From contig NC_064825.1 in assembly GCF_024166365.1 (NCBI RefSeq), positions 99,338,480-99,402,479 of the forward strand: a stretch of 64,000 nt of DNA, given 5' to 3'. The DNA comes from Elephas maximus indicus (taxonomy: Eukaryota > Chordata > Mammalia > Proboscidea > Elephantidae). Both the position numbers and the translations under genes were made by a program. Of this stretch, positions 20,669-29,935 are shown piece by piece (position 1 is the first letter of the stretch; the number at the start of each line of letters is the position of its first letter). The notes beneath the pieces are model-generated. The model was given only the letters and a program-made list of their open reading frames with translations. It ran no database searches and was not told the DNA's origin.

Positions 20669-20774
20669 GTTCTCCCTTCAGCAGCACAAATACTAAAATT
20701 GGAACCATACAGAGAAGATTGGCATGGCCCCTGCGCAAGAATGACACGCAAATTCGTGACGCGTTCCACATTTT
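20669..20774 (+). pseudogene. U6 snRNA pseudogene, full length
   Basis: The 106-nt sequence aligns end to end with mammalian U6: a 5' stem-like start GTTCTCCCTTCAGCAGCAC, the ACAGAG box within CATACAGAGAAGATT, the AGCATGGCCCCTGCGCAAG-like region with one change, and a 3' end GCGTTCCACATTTT. I count about nine substitutions and no indel. No proximal promoter is evident from the flanks. It runs without a gap into the first base of an AfroSINE at 20,775 and lies inside a MER5A. Confidence 0.96.
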
Positions 20775-20972
20775 GGAGCCCTGGTGGCGCAGTGGTTAAA
20801 GCGCTTAGCTGCTAACGGAGAGGTCGGTGATTTCAGCCCACCAGCCGCTCCGAGGGAGGAAGATGCGGCAGTCTGCTTCCGTGAAGATTTCACCGGTGGA
20901 AGCTCTGTGGAGCAGTTCTACTCTGTCCTATAGGGTCTCTATGAGTCGGAATGGACGGCAGTGGGTTTTTTG
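20775..20972 (+). mobile_element. AfroSINE, full length, fused to the U6 3' end
   Basis: It begins at the canonical 5' end GGAGCCCTGGTGGCGCAGTG. It contains GCCGCTCCGAGGGAGGAAGA and TCCTATAGGGTCTCTATGAG, and ends GACGGCAGTGGGTTTTTTGG. No base separates it from the U6 pseudogene. I see no clear target-site duplication around either the SINE or the pair. Confidence 0.95.
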
Positions 20973-21012
20973 GTTTCAGTTACAGTGGGAGAAGCCCTGC
21001 TTTAGAGAAATC
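20973..21012 (+). mobile_element. MER5A-like fragment, right end
   Basis: GGGAGAAGCCCTGCTTTAGA resembles the MER5A terminal region and faces the fragment at 20,575-20,668. Confidence 0.55.
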
Positions 21013-21301
21013 CTTTTCTGTTAGGCCATGCGACTCCTGGCAGGGAGAGAGAGACATCTGCCTCCAAAGGGAGGCTCCTTAATAGAGGACGGTGAGGCAT
21101 TTGTAGGAGGTCTGTTTTATGGAGGCATACTATGGTGATGAGGCTGGCCTGGTCTTCAAAGACCCTTCCCTGCCCACCCGCCGCTTCCCCAGGTGCCAGT
21201 CGGCCCTTGCTTTTGGGTTCCCAGCAAGCCCACCCCACCCCTTCATTGTAGGTGACAGCTGTAGAGGGGGTGGGGGGAGCTGTCTCAGTGACTGCCTCCC
21301 C
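21013..21301. other. Single-copy DNA flanking the duplicated element
   Basis: No known repeat. It includes TGACAGCTGT at about 21,252-21,261, which resembles a MEIS/TGIF site overlapping an E-box. No coding evidence. Confidence 0.4.
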
Positions 21302-21425
21302 AAGAGCCCCAATCTTCCCTTGCCCCCAGGCCCCCCTCCTCACCACCCCGAGCGTTTGATTGTCCCATTCAGCACCCCCTCCCCCGATTGGCTGATGGGC
21401 TTTCAAACCCCTTTAGCTGCCTAAT
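21302..21425 (+). repeat. Copy B of the duplicated non-TE element
   Basis: The core 21,352-21,425 pairs with 19,863-19,936. Downstream are CACGTG (E-box, about 21,446) and GTAATTACTG (homeodomain-type, about 21,479), which fits regulatory DNA but does not prove it. Confidence 0.75.
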
Positions 21426-21894
21426 TGCTACTGATGGTGGGCTGCACGTGCATGCGGGCTTCAGTGAATAAGTGATTCCGTAATTACTGCTGGCACCCAG
21501 CCTGCTTAGGGCGGGGGAGGGGAGGACTCAGAGGACAAAGGGGTACCATTGTGGGGAGGCGGGGCACTGAGGGCACTGCTGAGTTTTGTTCTGCTCCTGG
21601 ACCTGGGGGCTCTGGGTGGCAGTTCCCCTGCAGCAAGGCAGGGCTCACGGAGGGGCCGCAGCTGAGAGCGGGCTGGTAATGCAGTCACAGTTTGTGTGTG
21701 CTGACTGTTCTAAGGGCCAGCGCTGTGCTCTGCTGTGCTTGGCAAACTCGATTCCTAGGGTGACCAACTCGCCCTGCCTTCCCCTGAACATTCCTGGTTT
21801 TAGCATTGAAAGTCCTACATCCCCAGAAATCACCTTTGTCCCAGGCAAACTGGGATCGCTGGTCACACTATATCTAATTTGCTCCAAAGAGACA
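21426..21894. other. Single-copy DNA; no gene seen
   Basis: GC-rich in the first half. The open frames (21,506-21,933) carry no recognisable domain. Confidence 0.4.
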
Positions 21895-22016
21895 GTGGAC
21901 TCCTTAGTGTCATTTCACAGATGGAGAAATTGAGGTTCAGAGGAGCTGAGTATTTTGCCCAGGGTCAAACAGCTGCTAAGTGGCAGAAGCTGAATTTAGA
22001 CCCAGGTCTATCCGAC
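21895..22016 (-). mobile_element. MIR SINE, minus strand
   Basis: Reverse-complement MIR: TCATTTCACAGATGGAGAAA, TTGAGGTTCAGAGGAGCTGA, GTCAAACAGCTGCTAAGTGG. Confidence 0.85.
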
Positions 22017-22061
22017 CCAGGAGTCCCTGGGTGGTGCAAATGGTTAGCTCTCGGCTTCTAC
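22017..22061 (+). mobile_element. AfroSINE head, left of an LTR insertion
   Basis: CCCAGGAGTCCCTGGGTGGT and GCAAATGGTTAGCTCTCGG are the SINE head. The SINE resumes at about 22,521. Confidence 0.9.
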
Positions 22062-22520
22062 GGTTCTCGTCTTCAGTGTAGGAAAGAATTCAAACACTGA
22101 GATAAATAGTGTCAAGCGAGCAGAGGTTTATTAGCAAGCAGAGGGTCAGTAGTAAAAGCACATTTGGCTAGGAAGTGTCAAGCGGGCTACTCAAATTTAG
22201 AGAGAATCTGAGAGCCTCGATAGTCTAGTCTCTAGTTGTCGTTTTCTTAAGGTTTTATGCCCTTTTTGTTTCTTTATCTGTCTCTATTAACATTTGAAAG
22301 CCAGGACAAGACCCCGCTATGAAGACTATTTCCTTGGCTTAAGGTTTAATTACCAAGTTAGGGCCTTTATCAAGTTAAGGACTTTATCAAATCAAAGACC
22401 CCTATAAAGATCATTTCCTTGGCTTAAAGTTTAACTATGTAGGGACCATCTTATTGAGGAACGCCACCACCCCCTGCCTCTTCCTCTTCCAGAGTGCAAG
22501 CTCTTCCCCTTCCCCTTACA
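22062..22520 (-). mobile_element. Endogenous-retrovirus solo LTR, minus strand, inside an AfroSINE
   Basis: Minus-strand reading shows a U5-like end with the LTR polyadenylation context (GCTTGCTAATAAACCTCTGC) followed by TTGAATTCTTTCCTACACTG. The plus-strand right edge ends CCCCTTACA. No internal region is present. The left boundary is uncertain by about 15 bp and I could not confirm a target duplication. It sits inside a SINE, so it is younger than that SINE. Class I or II is likely, family not named. Confidence 0.75.
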
Positions 22521-22675
22521 GTTGCAGATTCAAGTTCACCCAGAGGTGCCTTGGAAGGAAGGCCTGTTGCTCTTCGGAAAAATCGCCATTGAAAACCCTA
22601 TGGAACACAGTTCTTTTCTGACACCAGTGGGGTCATCATGAGTCAGAATCAACCTGAGGGCAACTGGTTGGGTTC
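22521..22675 (+). mobile_element. AfroSINE body and tail, right of the LTR
   Basis: TTCAAGTTCACCCAGAGGTG, CATTGAAAACCCTATGGAAC and ATGAGTCAGAATCAACCTGA continue the head at 22,017. Confidence 0.9.
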
Positions 22676-23329
22676 TATCCGACTCCAAAGATCCAAAGAC
22701 CTGCCCAAATCCCTAAAGGCAGGGGGAGGCCTGGTCTGATGGTCCGAGATCTCTGAGCTCTATCTTTCCTCTAAACTCCGGCCTAGGCCCAAGGCTCCCA
22801 CCCTGCCCCATCCCCACTGCCCACCCAATTTCCAGCCTTTTTCTGTACAGACTTCTCTCCTGGACCCCAGAACTGAGCTATCTTTACAAGAAGAGGACGG
22901 TACAGGCCTTCCTCTACCACCCAGGGCCTGGCTAGACCCTTAGGGGCAGGCTGCTCAGTGGAGGGGGCAGAGCTCTAACCTTGGAGTCTGGATGGTTTAG
23001 GCCTAGACCTGCCACCAAAATGCGGTACCTGAGGCCCAGGCTCCCTTGTAGGGTGCAGAGGTTGGCCTGGCTGCAGGCTGAGGCCCCTTCCAGCTCTGGG
23101 TGCCAGCTGGACAAGCTCGGCCTAGTGGGAAAGCCAGTATGTCTGGCTGTGCGACCCTGCATGATGGTGTGACCGGAGCGTTCAGAATTACCTAATTTCC
23201 AGAAGCCACACGGCAGAGGGGGCTAATGATGTTCCCACCTCCTTAAGGTCTTGAAGAGACAAACTGTGTCAAGCTCTTAGTATGATGCCTAGTAGGAAGT
23301 AATGGCTAGTTGTTTCCAGTGTAGTTTTT
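22676..23329. other. Single-copy DNA; no gene seen
   Basis: No repeat or exon recognised, apart from a weak MIR-like stretch near 23,205-23,300. Confidence 0.4.
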
Positions 23330-23515
23330 GCTGCTGTTGAGCCTGTTCTGACCCGTGGCGACCCCACATGTGCAGAGTGGAATGGCTCCATAGCGTTGTC
23401 AAGGCTCTGACTTTCCAGAAGCAGATTATCAGGTCTGTCTCCTGAGGCTCCTCTTGGTGGGTTCAGATCACCAAGCTTTTGGCCAGTAGTCAAACACTTA
23501 ACTGTGTGTGCCCCC
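23330..23515 (-). mobile_element. AfroSINE, minus strand
   Basis: Reverse-complement SINE: TGCTGCTGTTGAGCCTGTTC, ACATGTGCAGAGTGGAATGG, GGTGGGTTCAGATCACCAAG. Diverged. Confidence 0.85.
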
Positions 23516-24209
23516 AGTGAACCCACTGCGGTTGCTATCACTGTTATTATTTTGGGGGATCTCCTCGTCTCTGCACTGGGGACTCTGAGCTTAACTCCCC
23601 AGGCTGCAGTGAGGGTCCTGGCAGGCCTGGCTGAAGTCTGAACCAGTGAGAGCTGAGGGGAGAGACAAACACTCCCCCCGGGGCTGAAAATAGAGAGAAG
23701 CTGACTCAAAAGCCAGGCTTGGCAGGAACATTTTGCCCATACAAGGTCAGAGTCTATGCCACCTGGCAAGTCCCTCAGGCAGGGAGCCACAGGGCACACT
23801 CAGCCTCAGGCGTGCTCTGGTTTTTGCCAGATCTTTCTGGGGCCATCCCTGGAATGTCGCAGCCTCCTTCTCTGGATTGATGACTCTCTGGGGGCTGAGT
23901 TTTATTTGAAATCTGTTTGCTAGAGTAGCAGCCCCTGGCTCCAGGCCTGCTAGAGCTTGGGCAGGAAAGAGGCCCCAAGAGGCGAGATTTCCCAGATGCC
24001 CCTCGTGGACATGGAATCTGGAGCTGCTGCTAGTGGGGAGTGTCTGGGCAAAGGCTGGGGGCTTCCAGATCCCCTCTAGAAATAAGACTGCCAGACAGCT
24101 GTGTAGTGATGGGCCACCCAGGTCCCCTTTTCTGTCTCAGAACAATGCTGGCCCCTTAAACCAAGTCCCTATTGCCTCACAGACACAGGGCCTTGGGTTT
24201 AGTCCAAGA
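23516..24209. other. Single-copy DNA; no gene seen
   Basis: No named repeat. Open frames at 23,269-23,978 on the minus strand run partly through the SINE. Confidence 0.4.
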
Positions 24210-24455
24210 AAAATGTACTAAATGTACAGCTAAATGCAGTGGGAAAGGCGACACTTGAATCTTGCCCCTGCCATGCTGTGTGACCTTGGGCTAGTTGCTC
24301 AAACTCTGTGAGCCTCAGGATCAATCTCTTCTGGAAAATGGGGATAATAGTGCCTGCCTTGCTGTTTGTTGTGGGAATTAAATGGAACAATGGAAGGATG
24401 GAATTACCAAGCCCAGGGCAGGTACACAGTAGGTGTTTTGTACATGTTCATTTTT
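24210..24455 (+). mobile_element. MIR SINE
   Basis: MIR core: CATGCTGTGTGACCTTGGGC, GTGAGCCTCAGGATCAATCT, GGAAAATGGGGATAATAGTG, then GTACACAGTAGGTG. Confidence 0.9.
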
Positions 24456-24460
24456 CTTCC

Positions 24461-24992
24461 TGTCTTAAGCTGAGTTTTCTAGAGAAGCAAAGCCAGTAGA
24501 GCATCTACGTACATATACGCAGAGAGAGAAATTTATATCAAGGAAATAGCTCATGAGGTTGCAGAGGCTGAGAAGTCCCAAGTCCATAAGTTAGCCTGGA
24601 GGCTTCTCCCAACTCACTTAGCTGCAGGGGCTGGGGAACCCAAGGTCCAAGCCGTGAGGGCTGACGAATCCCAATATCAGCAGGCAAGCTGCCGGCTCAA
24701 GTCCAAAGAACCAGAAGTCAGACAAACAGGAGCCAGCTGCAGGATCCAGAGTGAGCAAAAGCCCAGGAGCCTTGCCAGAAAGTCCACCTGTATTGGATGC
24801 AGGCCACACCCCCAAGGATAGTCCCTTCAACTGGTTGGCTACTCACAGTAGATCCCATCATGGAGGTGATCACATTATGTCAGATCTCATTATGGAGGTG
24901 ATTACATCATTACACTACTGCCAAACTGCATCATAACTGCAAACCACTGAGAACCACGACACAGCCAAGTTGACACAGCCTTGACGATCACA
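24461..24992 (-). mobile_element. Solo LTR (ERVL/MaLR-like family), minus strand, with 5-bp duplication
   Basis: It is bounded TGTCTTAAGC...GACGATCACA and flanked by CTTCC on both sides (24,456-24,460 and 24,993-24,997), as expected for a retroviral LTR. It shares sequence with 53,329-53,895 and 62,741-63,311 (GCAGATCCCATCATGG-type blocks, GAGAAGCAAAGCCAG). No internal region. An old fossil. Confidence 0.8.
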
Positions 24993-24997
24993 CTTCC

Positions 24998-25695
24998 TTT
25001 GGTCACAAGAGGGTGTGGGTGGGAATTTGGATGGTGCAGTGGGATCCCTCTTGACTCCTGGAAATAGCACACAGAGTGTAGCTCTCCCTCAGGGAGAGGC
25101 AGGCACTTGTTGAGTACAAGAAGAGAGTTCTTGTGTTAGGCAGTGTCAACCCAGCACTAGTGTGCACGAGGCATTGGTCTGGCCTGGTGGCGAGATATGG
25201 TGGCCACATGCCCTGATTCTCCAGCCCAATTTCCAGGCTTCTTTCCTGTGTCCCCATCAGCCTGATGTGCCAGTACTTCAGTGCCCAAAGAGTACCTCCT
25301 AGACGCTTCTCATACCTCAGGGCAAGTCGCTCCCTGAAGCTGCTTCTTGCTCCAGCCTATGAGCAGGTAGTCAGTGACCACTCTGGTGGTGGTGAGGAGA
25401 ACCCTGACCACAGTGGGAGAGAGACACCTCCTCTCTGGGGTGCGACCAGATTATAGAAAGCTAAGAGAGGTGACACACCAGCTGTGGGCATGGTGGCCTA
25501 GTGGCCAGGTGTTGGGACTTCAGGGCTCTGTTCATGCTCTCGTCACTGGGCAGCTTGCCTCTCAGGGATCTCCTGGGGCAGTTGGGGAGGTCAGAAGAAC
25601 AGTGTCAGGAGAACTGATCAGCACCATAGAGGCATCCCGATTCTAAGGTTGGGGTGAGCAGGACCCATTTTCCCTATCTGTGAAAGGGGAGTTGT
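24998..25695. other. Single-copy DNA; no gene seen
   Basis: No repeat recognised. Short open frames only. Confidence 0.4.
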
Positions 25696-25870
25696 AGAGA
25701 GACAGTGAGCACAGTGGTTGAGGAGGACTCAGGGCCAGCCATGCTGTTTGAAGTCTAGTCCTTGTACAGGTGAGCCATGTCAACCCAGACAAGTTACTGA
25801 GTCTCTCTGGGCCTCAGTCTCCTCATCTGTAGAGTGGTAACACTGATAGCACCTGGCTATAGCGCCTGCT
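25696..25870 (+). mobile_element. MIR SINE
   Basis: MIR core: CTGAGTCTCTCTGGGCCTCA, GTCTCCTCATCTGTAGAGTG. Confidence 0.8.
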
Positions 25871-26115
25871 GCTTTGAATGGTCCTGGGCACCTTGTAACA
25901 TGTGCTGAATGCCACCAGGTGCCAGGGTTGCTCTAAGCATGTTACGGTATAGGTGAATGTAATCCTCCTGACGACGCTTGACAACCCTCAGAAGTAGGTA
26001 TTAGTAGTAGTCCCTTTTTACAGATGAGAAAACTGAGGTCCAAGGCCATATAATTAGTATCAGAGCCAAGATTTAAAGCTAAAGAGTATGACTCCAGAGT
26101 CTGCAATAAATGTGA
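25871..26115 (-). mobile_element. MIR SINE, minus strand
   Basis: Reverse-complement MIR: CCCTTTTTACAGATGAGAAA, ACTGAGGTCCAAGGCC, with ATAATTAGTATCAGAGCCAA. Confidence 0.8.
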
Positions 26116-26312
26116 GCGAGCGTTTGTGTTACCGTTGTTGTCGTGATTGTTACTAGAATTAAACACAATGCCTAGTGTTCCATAAATGAGAGCTACAGTT
26201 ACTATTAAACAGGGCAAGAGTGATTGTGGCATCAGTGTCCCCAGGCCCTTACTTCTCCTAGCTGCTAAAGAGTGCTCAGTTTCTTCCCTTCCAGACCCCA
26301 TAAGAAGAAAAA
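26116..26312. other. Unassigned
   Basis: Possibly a MIR/L2 tail at the left. No gene seen. Confidence 0.3.
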
Positions 26313-26519
26313 CAACCAGTTGCTACTGAATGGATTCCAGCTCATGGGAAGCCCACGTGTGTCAGAGTAGAACTGGGCTTCGCAGGGATTTCAATGGCTG
26401 CTTTTTTGGAAATAGATCACGAGGCCTTTCTTCTAAGGTACCTGTGAGTATACTTGAACCTTCAACCTTTTGGTTAGCAGCTGAGTGCGTTAACTGTTTG
26501 CACCACCCAGGAATTCCAC
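26313..26519 (-). mobile_element. AfroSINE, minus strand
   Basis: Reverse-complement SINE: ACAACCAGTTGCTACTGAAT, ACGTGTGTCAGAGTAGAACT, CCTTTTGGTTAGCAGCTGAG, CACCACCCAGGAATTCC. Confidence 0.92.
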
Positions 26520-27449
26520 TCACATAGGAGGGTTCTGCAGTTGCCTGGAAAGTTCCTTGGGCCTAGGCTAGGGCTTGGAGGAGGGGGACTCGGAGAATTG
26601 GGAGAGGGATGCCAAAGCATATAGGGTGTGAAACAAAGTTGGGGATGAGAAAAAACTGCACATAAGAAGTCCTGCTTGCAGCTTATGAATTGGTTCCTCT
26701 TAAACAGCCTTTAAGCAATGCATTAAAAATTTTCTTTTGAATTCATTGCTAACTGTTGGATACCACCTAGAGACTGAGCCTTGCAGGTCCTGATGTCAGC
26801 AGGGCTGCCTTTGATGTTGAGTGTAAGTGTGCTCCCCGCCCTCGGGGGAAGCTTTGAATCCCTGGGGAAATCGGGAGAGGCCTGACTTTTGTTGTCTCAA
26901 AACCACACTTGAGTCTTGACAGACTTCACATATGCCTCCCCCGTTTCTGATGAGACTAAACACTTCCCCCTCCCTTATCCTCTGGCCTTCTGAGGGCTAG
27001 AGAGGACCACGTCCTCTGCCAGGGAGCATACACATGGAGGGGTCTCAGTTGCATCCCGGTGGGTTCTGAGGCAAAACCCCTCTCCAAGCACCCCTTCTGG
27101 ACAGTGTGGGCTGGAGGCCAGGGCTTAAGTGGACCATGGAAAACTCAGCAATATCTGAGCCAAGGACCCTAACAACCCTTGTTCTTAATACCCTGGTTCA
27201 GTCAAGCAGGGACCGTTGGAGACTAGAACCACTGGGCTAGTGTAGGGTGTACCAGGGGAGGCAGACAACAGTTGACCCAGTAGGGCCACCATACATGTAT
27301 CCTTGATGGACAGCCAAGATGTCTTGTAGGCTTGATGCAATAAAATGGGCCAAATGATGGGATAGTGCTTTTAAAATAAACCTATATATATTTCCATCAA
27401 TTTCAAAACACGCCACTGACATTTTCATTTAGCTCTTTGGGGGATAAAA
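26520..27449. other. Single-copy DNA; no gene seen
   Basis: No recognised repeat. The open frame 27,237-27,428 (minus) has no domain. Confidence 0.4.
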
Positions 27450-27617
27450 AGTCCAGAGTAGCAGGGGTGGGGGCCTGTGGACCATGGTTTCAGGGGTGAT
27501 CTAGGTCAATTGGCATAACAAAATGTATTAAGAAAACGTTCTGCATCCCACTTTGGTGAGTGGCGTCTGAGGTCTTAAACGCTTTAAAATGTGTCTTTAA
27601 AATGTGTCTATCAGTTG
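27450..27617 (+). mobile_element. L1 3'UTR fragment, plus strand
   Basis: AGCAGGGGTGGGGGCCTGTG, CCATGGTTTCAGGGGTGATC, TCAATTGGCATAACAAAATG and CATCCCACTTTGGTGAGTGG match the reverse complement of the L1 3'UTR at about 30,620-30,730. A SINE follows. Confidence 0.85.
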
Positions 27618-27825
27618 GAGGAGCCCGAGTGGTGCAGTCAAGCACTTAACTACTAGCCGGAAGGCTGGTGGTTCAGATCCATCTAGTGGTACCTCAGTAG
27701 ATAGTCCTGGTGATCCACTTCTAAAAGGTCACAGCTTTGAAAACCCTCTGGAGCAGTTTTACGCTGCACCCGTGGGGTGTCCCTGAGTTGGAATGGACTT
27801 TACGGCAGCTAACGACAACATATCC
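27618..27825 (+). mobile_element. AfroSINE
   Basis: Head GGAGGAGCCCGAGTGGTGCA, body TTTGAAAACCCTCTGGAGCA, tail TTACGGCAGCTAACGACAAC. Full length. Confidence 0.92.
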
Positions 27826-28012
27826 GTTGGAAGTCCCATACAGGAATCCAGACGGTTAAACTGTGAACAAATCGTGCATCTTGGAATCAGGGGACTCTGG
27901 GGCTTCTCACAGACAAAGCATCCTTGTTACTCTGAATGGACAAATCCCTCTGTACTTCCTGGTCATAAAGGTCTTCTCTGTTATTGTGACGCTAAATGTG
28001 AGACCAAGGACA
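27826..28012. other. Unassigned
   Basis: No repeat or gene recognised. Confidence 0.3.
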
Positions 28013-28352
28013 GTGGTGGTTCAGTGGTAGAATTCTCGCCTTCCACGCAGAAGACGTTTGTTCGATTCCTGGCCAATGTACCTCATGTGCAGCCAACACC
28101 TGTCTGTCAGTTGAGGCTTGTGTGTTACTATGATGCTGAGCAGGTTTCAGCAGCACTTCTAGACTAACAGAGACTAGGAAGAAAGGCCTGGCAATCTACT
28201 TTTGAAAACCAGCCAATGAAAATTCTGAGGATCACAATGGTCACATCTGCAGTTGATCATAGGGATGGAGCAGGACCGGGCAGCATTTTGTTCCATTGTG
28301 TATGGGGTCACTATGAGTCAGGGGCCAACTCAGCAGCAGCTAAAAACAACAA
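28013..28352 (+). mobile_element. AfroSINE with a clear tRNA-Gly-like head
   Basis: The first 72 nt align with tRNA-Gly(GCC) almost throughout: GGTGGTTCAGTGGTAGAATT (A box), then GTTCGATTCCTGGCCAATG (B box). The anticodon loop reads CTTCCAC, so the GCC anticodon is altered. The body is shared with the copies at 3,878 and 14,198. The tail is RTE-like (GTCACTATGAGTCAGGGGCC to AACAACAA). Confidence 0.92.
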
Positions 28353-28444
28353 ATCAGATCAGTGTTGCCTGTTCCAAGTAACAGTTCGGTGATGGAAGAG
28401 CTAGATTAAAAGGAATTATCTATAAAGAAGACACCAAAACATTC

Positions 28445-28545
28445 TCTCATTCATGCATTCAACAATATATACTGAACACTTACTGTGTGCAGACACCGTT
28501 CTAGGTGCCGGAGATACAGTGGTGAACAACCCTGAAATAAAATGA
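28445..28545 (-). mobile_element. L2 3' end, minus strand
   Basis: Reverse-complement L2: CATTCAACAATATATACTGA, ACTTACTGTGTGCAGACACC, GTTCTAGGTGCCGGAGATAC. Confidence 0.8.
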
Positions 28546-28603
28546 ACACATGTCCCAAGTTAACTAGGGTTTTCTCTGGCTGCTTGTTACATGATGGGCA
28601 AAA

Positions 28604-29935
28604 AAAAAAAATTATTAAAATTTTTATTGTGCTTTAAGTGAAAGTTTACAAATCAAGTTAGTCTCTCATAGAAAAACTTACACACACCCTGCTACATACT
28701 CCTAGCTGCTCTCCGCCTTATGTGAGAGCACACTCCTCCTCTCCACCCTGTATTCCCTGTGTCCATTCTACCAGCTCCTGTCCCCCTCTGCCTTCTCATC
28801 TCGCCTCCAGACAGGAGTTGCCCACATAGTCTCCTGTGTCTACTTGAGCCAAGAAGCTCACTCCTCACAAGTATCGTTTTCTGTCTTATAGTCCAGTCCA
28901 ATCCCTGTCTGAAGAGTTGGCTTCGGGAATGGTTCCAGTCTCGGGCTGACAGAGGGCCCGGGGTCCCTCCAGTCTCAGTCAGACCATTAAGCCTGGTCTT
29001 TTTACGATATTTGAGGTCTGCATCCCACTGTTCCCTGCTCCATCAGGGATTCTCTGTTGTGTTCCCTGTCAGGACAGTCATTGGTGGTAGCCGGGCACCA
29101 TCTAGTTCTTCTGGTCTCAGGCTGATGTAGTCTCTGGTTTATATAGCCCTTTCTGTCTCTTGGGCTCATATTTACCTTGTGTCTTTGATGTTCTTCATTC
29201 TTCTTTGCTCCATGTGGGTGGAGACCAATTGATGCCTCTTAGATGGCCACTTGCTAGCGTTTAAGACCTCAGACGCCACTCACCAAAGTGGGATGCAGAA
29301 CGTTTTCTTAATACATTTTGTTATGCCAATTGACCTAGATCACCCCTGAAACCATGGTCCACAGGCCCCTACCCCTGCTACTCTAGACTTCGAAGCATTC
29401 GTTTGTATTTAGGAAGTTTCCTTGCTTTTGGTTTAGTCCAGTTGTGCTGACCTCCCCTGTATTGTGTGTTGTCTTTCCCTTTATCTAAAATAGTTCTTGT
29501 CTACTATCTAATTAGTGAGTACCCATCTCCCTCCCTCCCCACCCTTGTAACCATCAAAGAATTTTTTCTTCTGAGTTTAAAATTTTTCTTGAGTCTTATA
29601 ATAGTGGTCTCATGCAACATTTGTCCTTTTAGTACTGACTAATTTTTAATTTCACTCAGCATAATGCCTTCCAGATTTCTCCATGTTATGCAATGTTTCA
29701 TGGATTTATCATTGCTCTTAATCATTGCGTTGTATTCCATTATGTGAATATACCGTAATTTACTTATCCATTCATCCATCGATGGGCATCTTGGTTGCTT
29801 GCATTTTGAACGATTATAAACAGTGCTGCAGTGAACATGGGTGTGCATGTATCTGTTCATGTAAAGGCTCTTATTTCTCTAGAATATATTCCAAAGAGTG
29901 GGATTGCTGGACTGTATAGTAGTTCTATTTCTTTG
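28604..29935 (-). mobile_element. L1 (outer copy), poly-A end, 3'UTR and ORF2 C-terminus
   Basis: Its 3' end, with a poly-A run of about ten bases, lies at the left. The 3'UTR follows (28,612-29,600). The ORF2 C-terminal motif is seen in the minus frame at 29,860-29,639 (CPSMDEWISKLRYIHIMEYN). The target sequence TGATGGGCAAAA occurs at 28,592-28,603 and again at 33,237-33,248, so this copy and the 5' part at the far right belong to one insertion. A second L1 3' end begins at about 29,936. Confidence 0.9.

Noticed and set aside
21446-21490. E-box and homeodomain-like motifs as proven binding sites
   Set aside because: Such short motifs are common by chance; they are mentioned only as context for the duplicated element.
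28018-28085. Functional tRNA-Gly gene
   Set aside because: The sequence continues into a SINE body and RTE-like tail, the anticodon loop is altered and several stem positions are lost; it is a SINE head.
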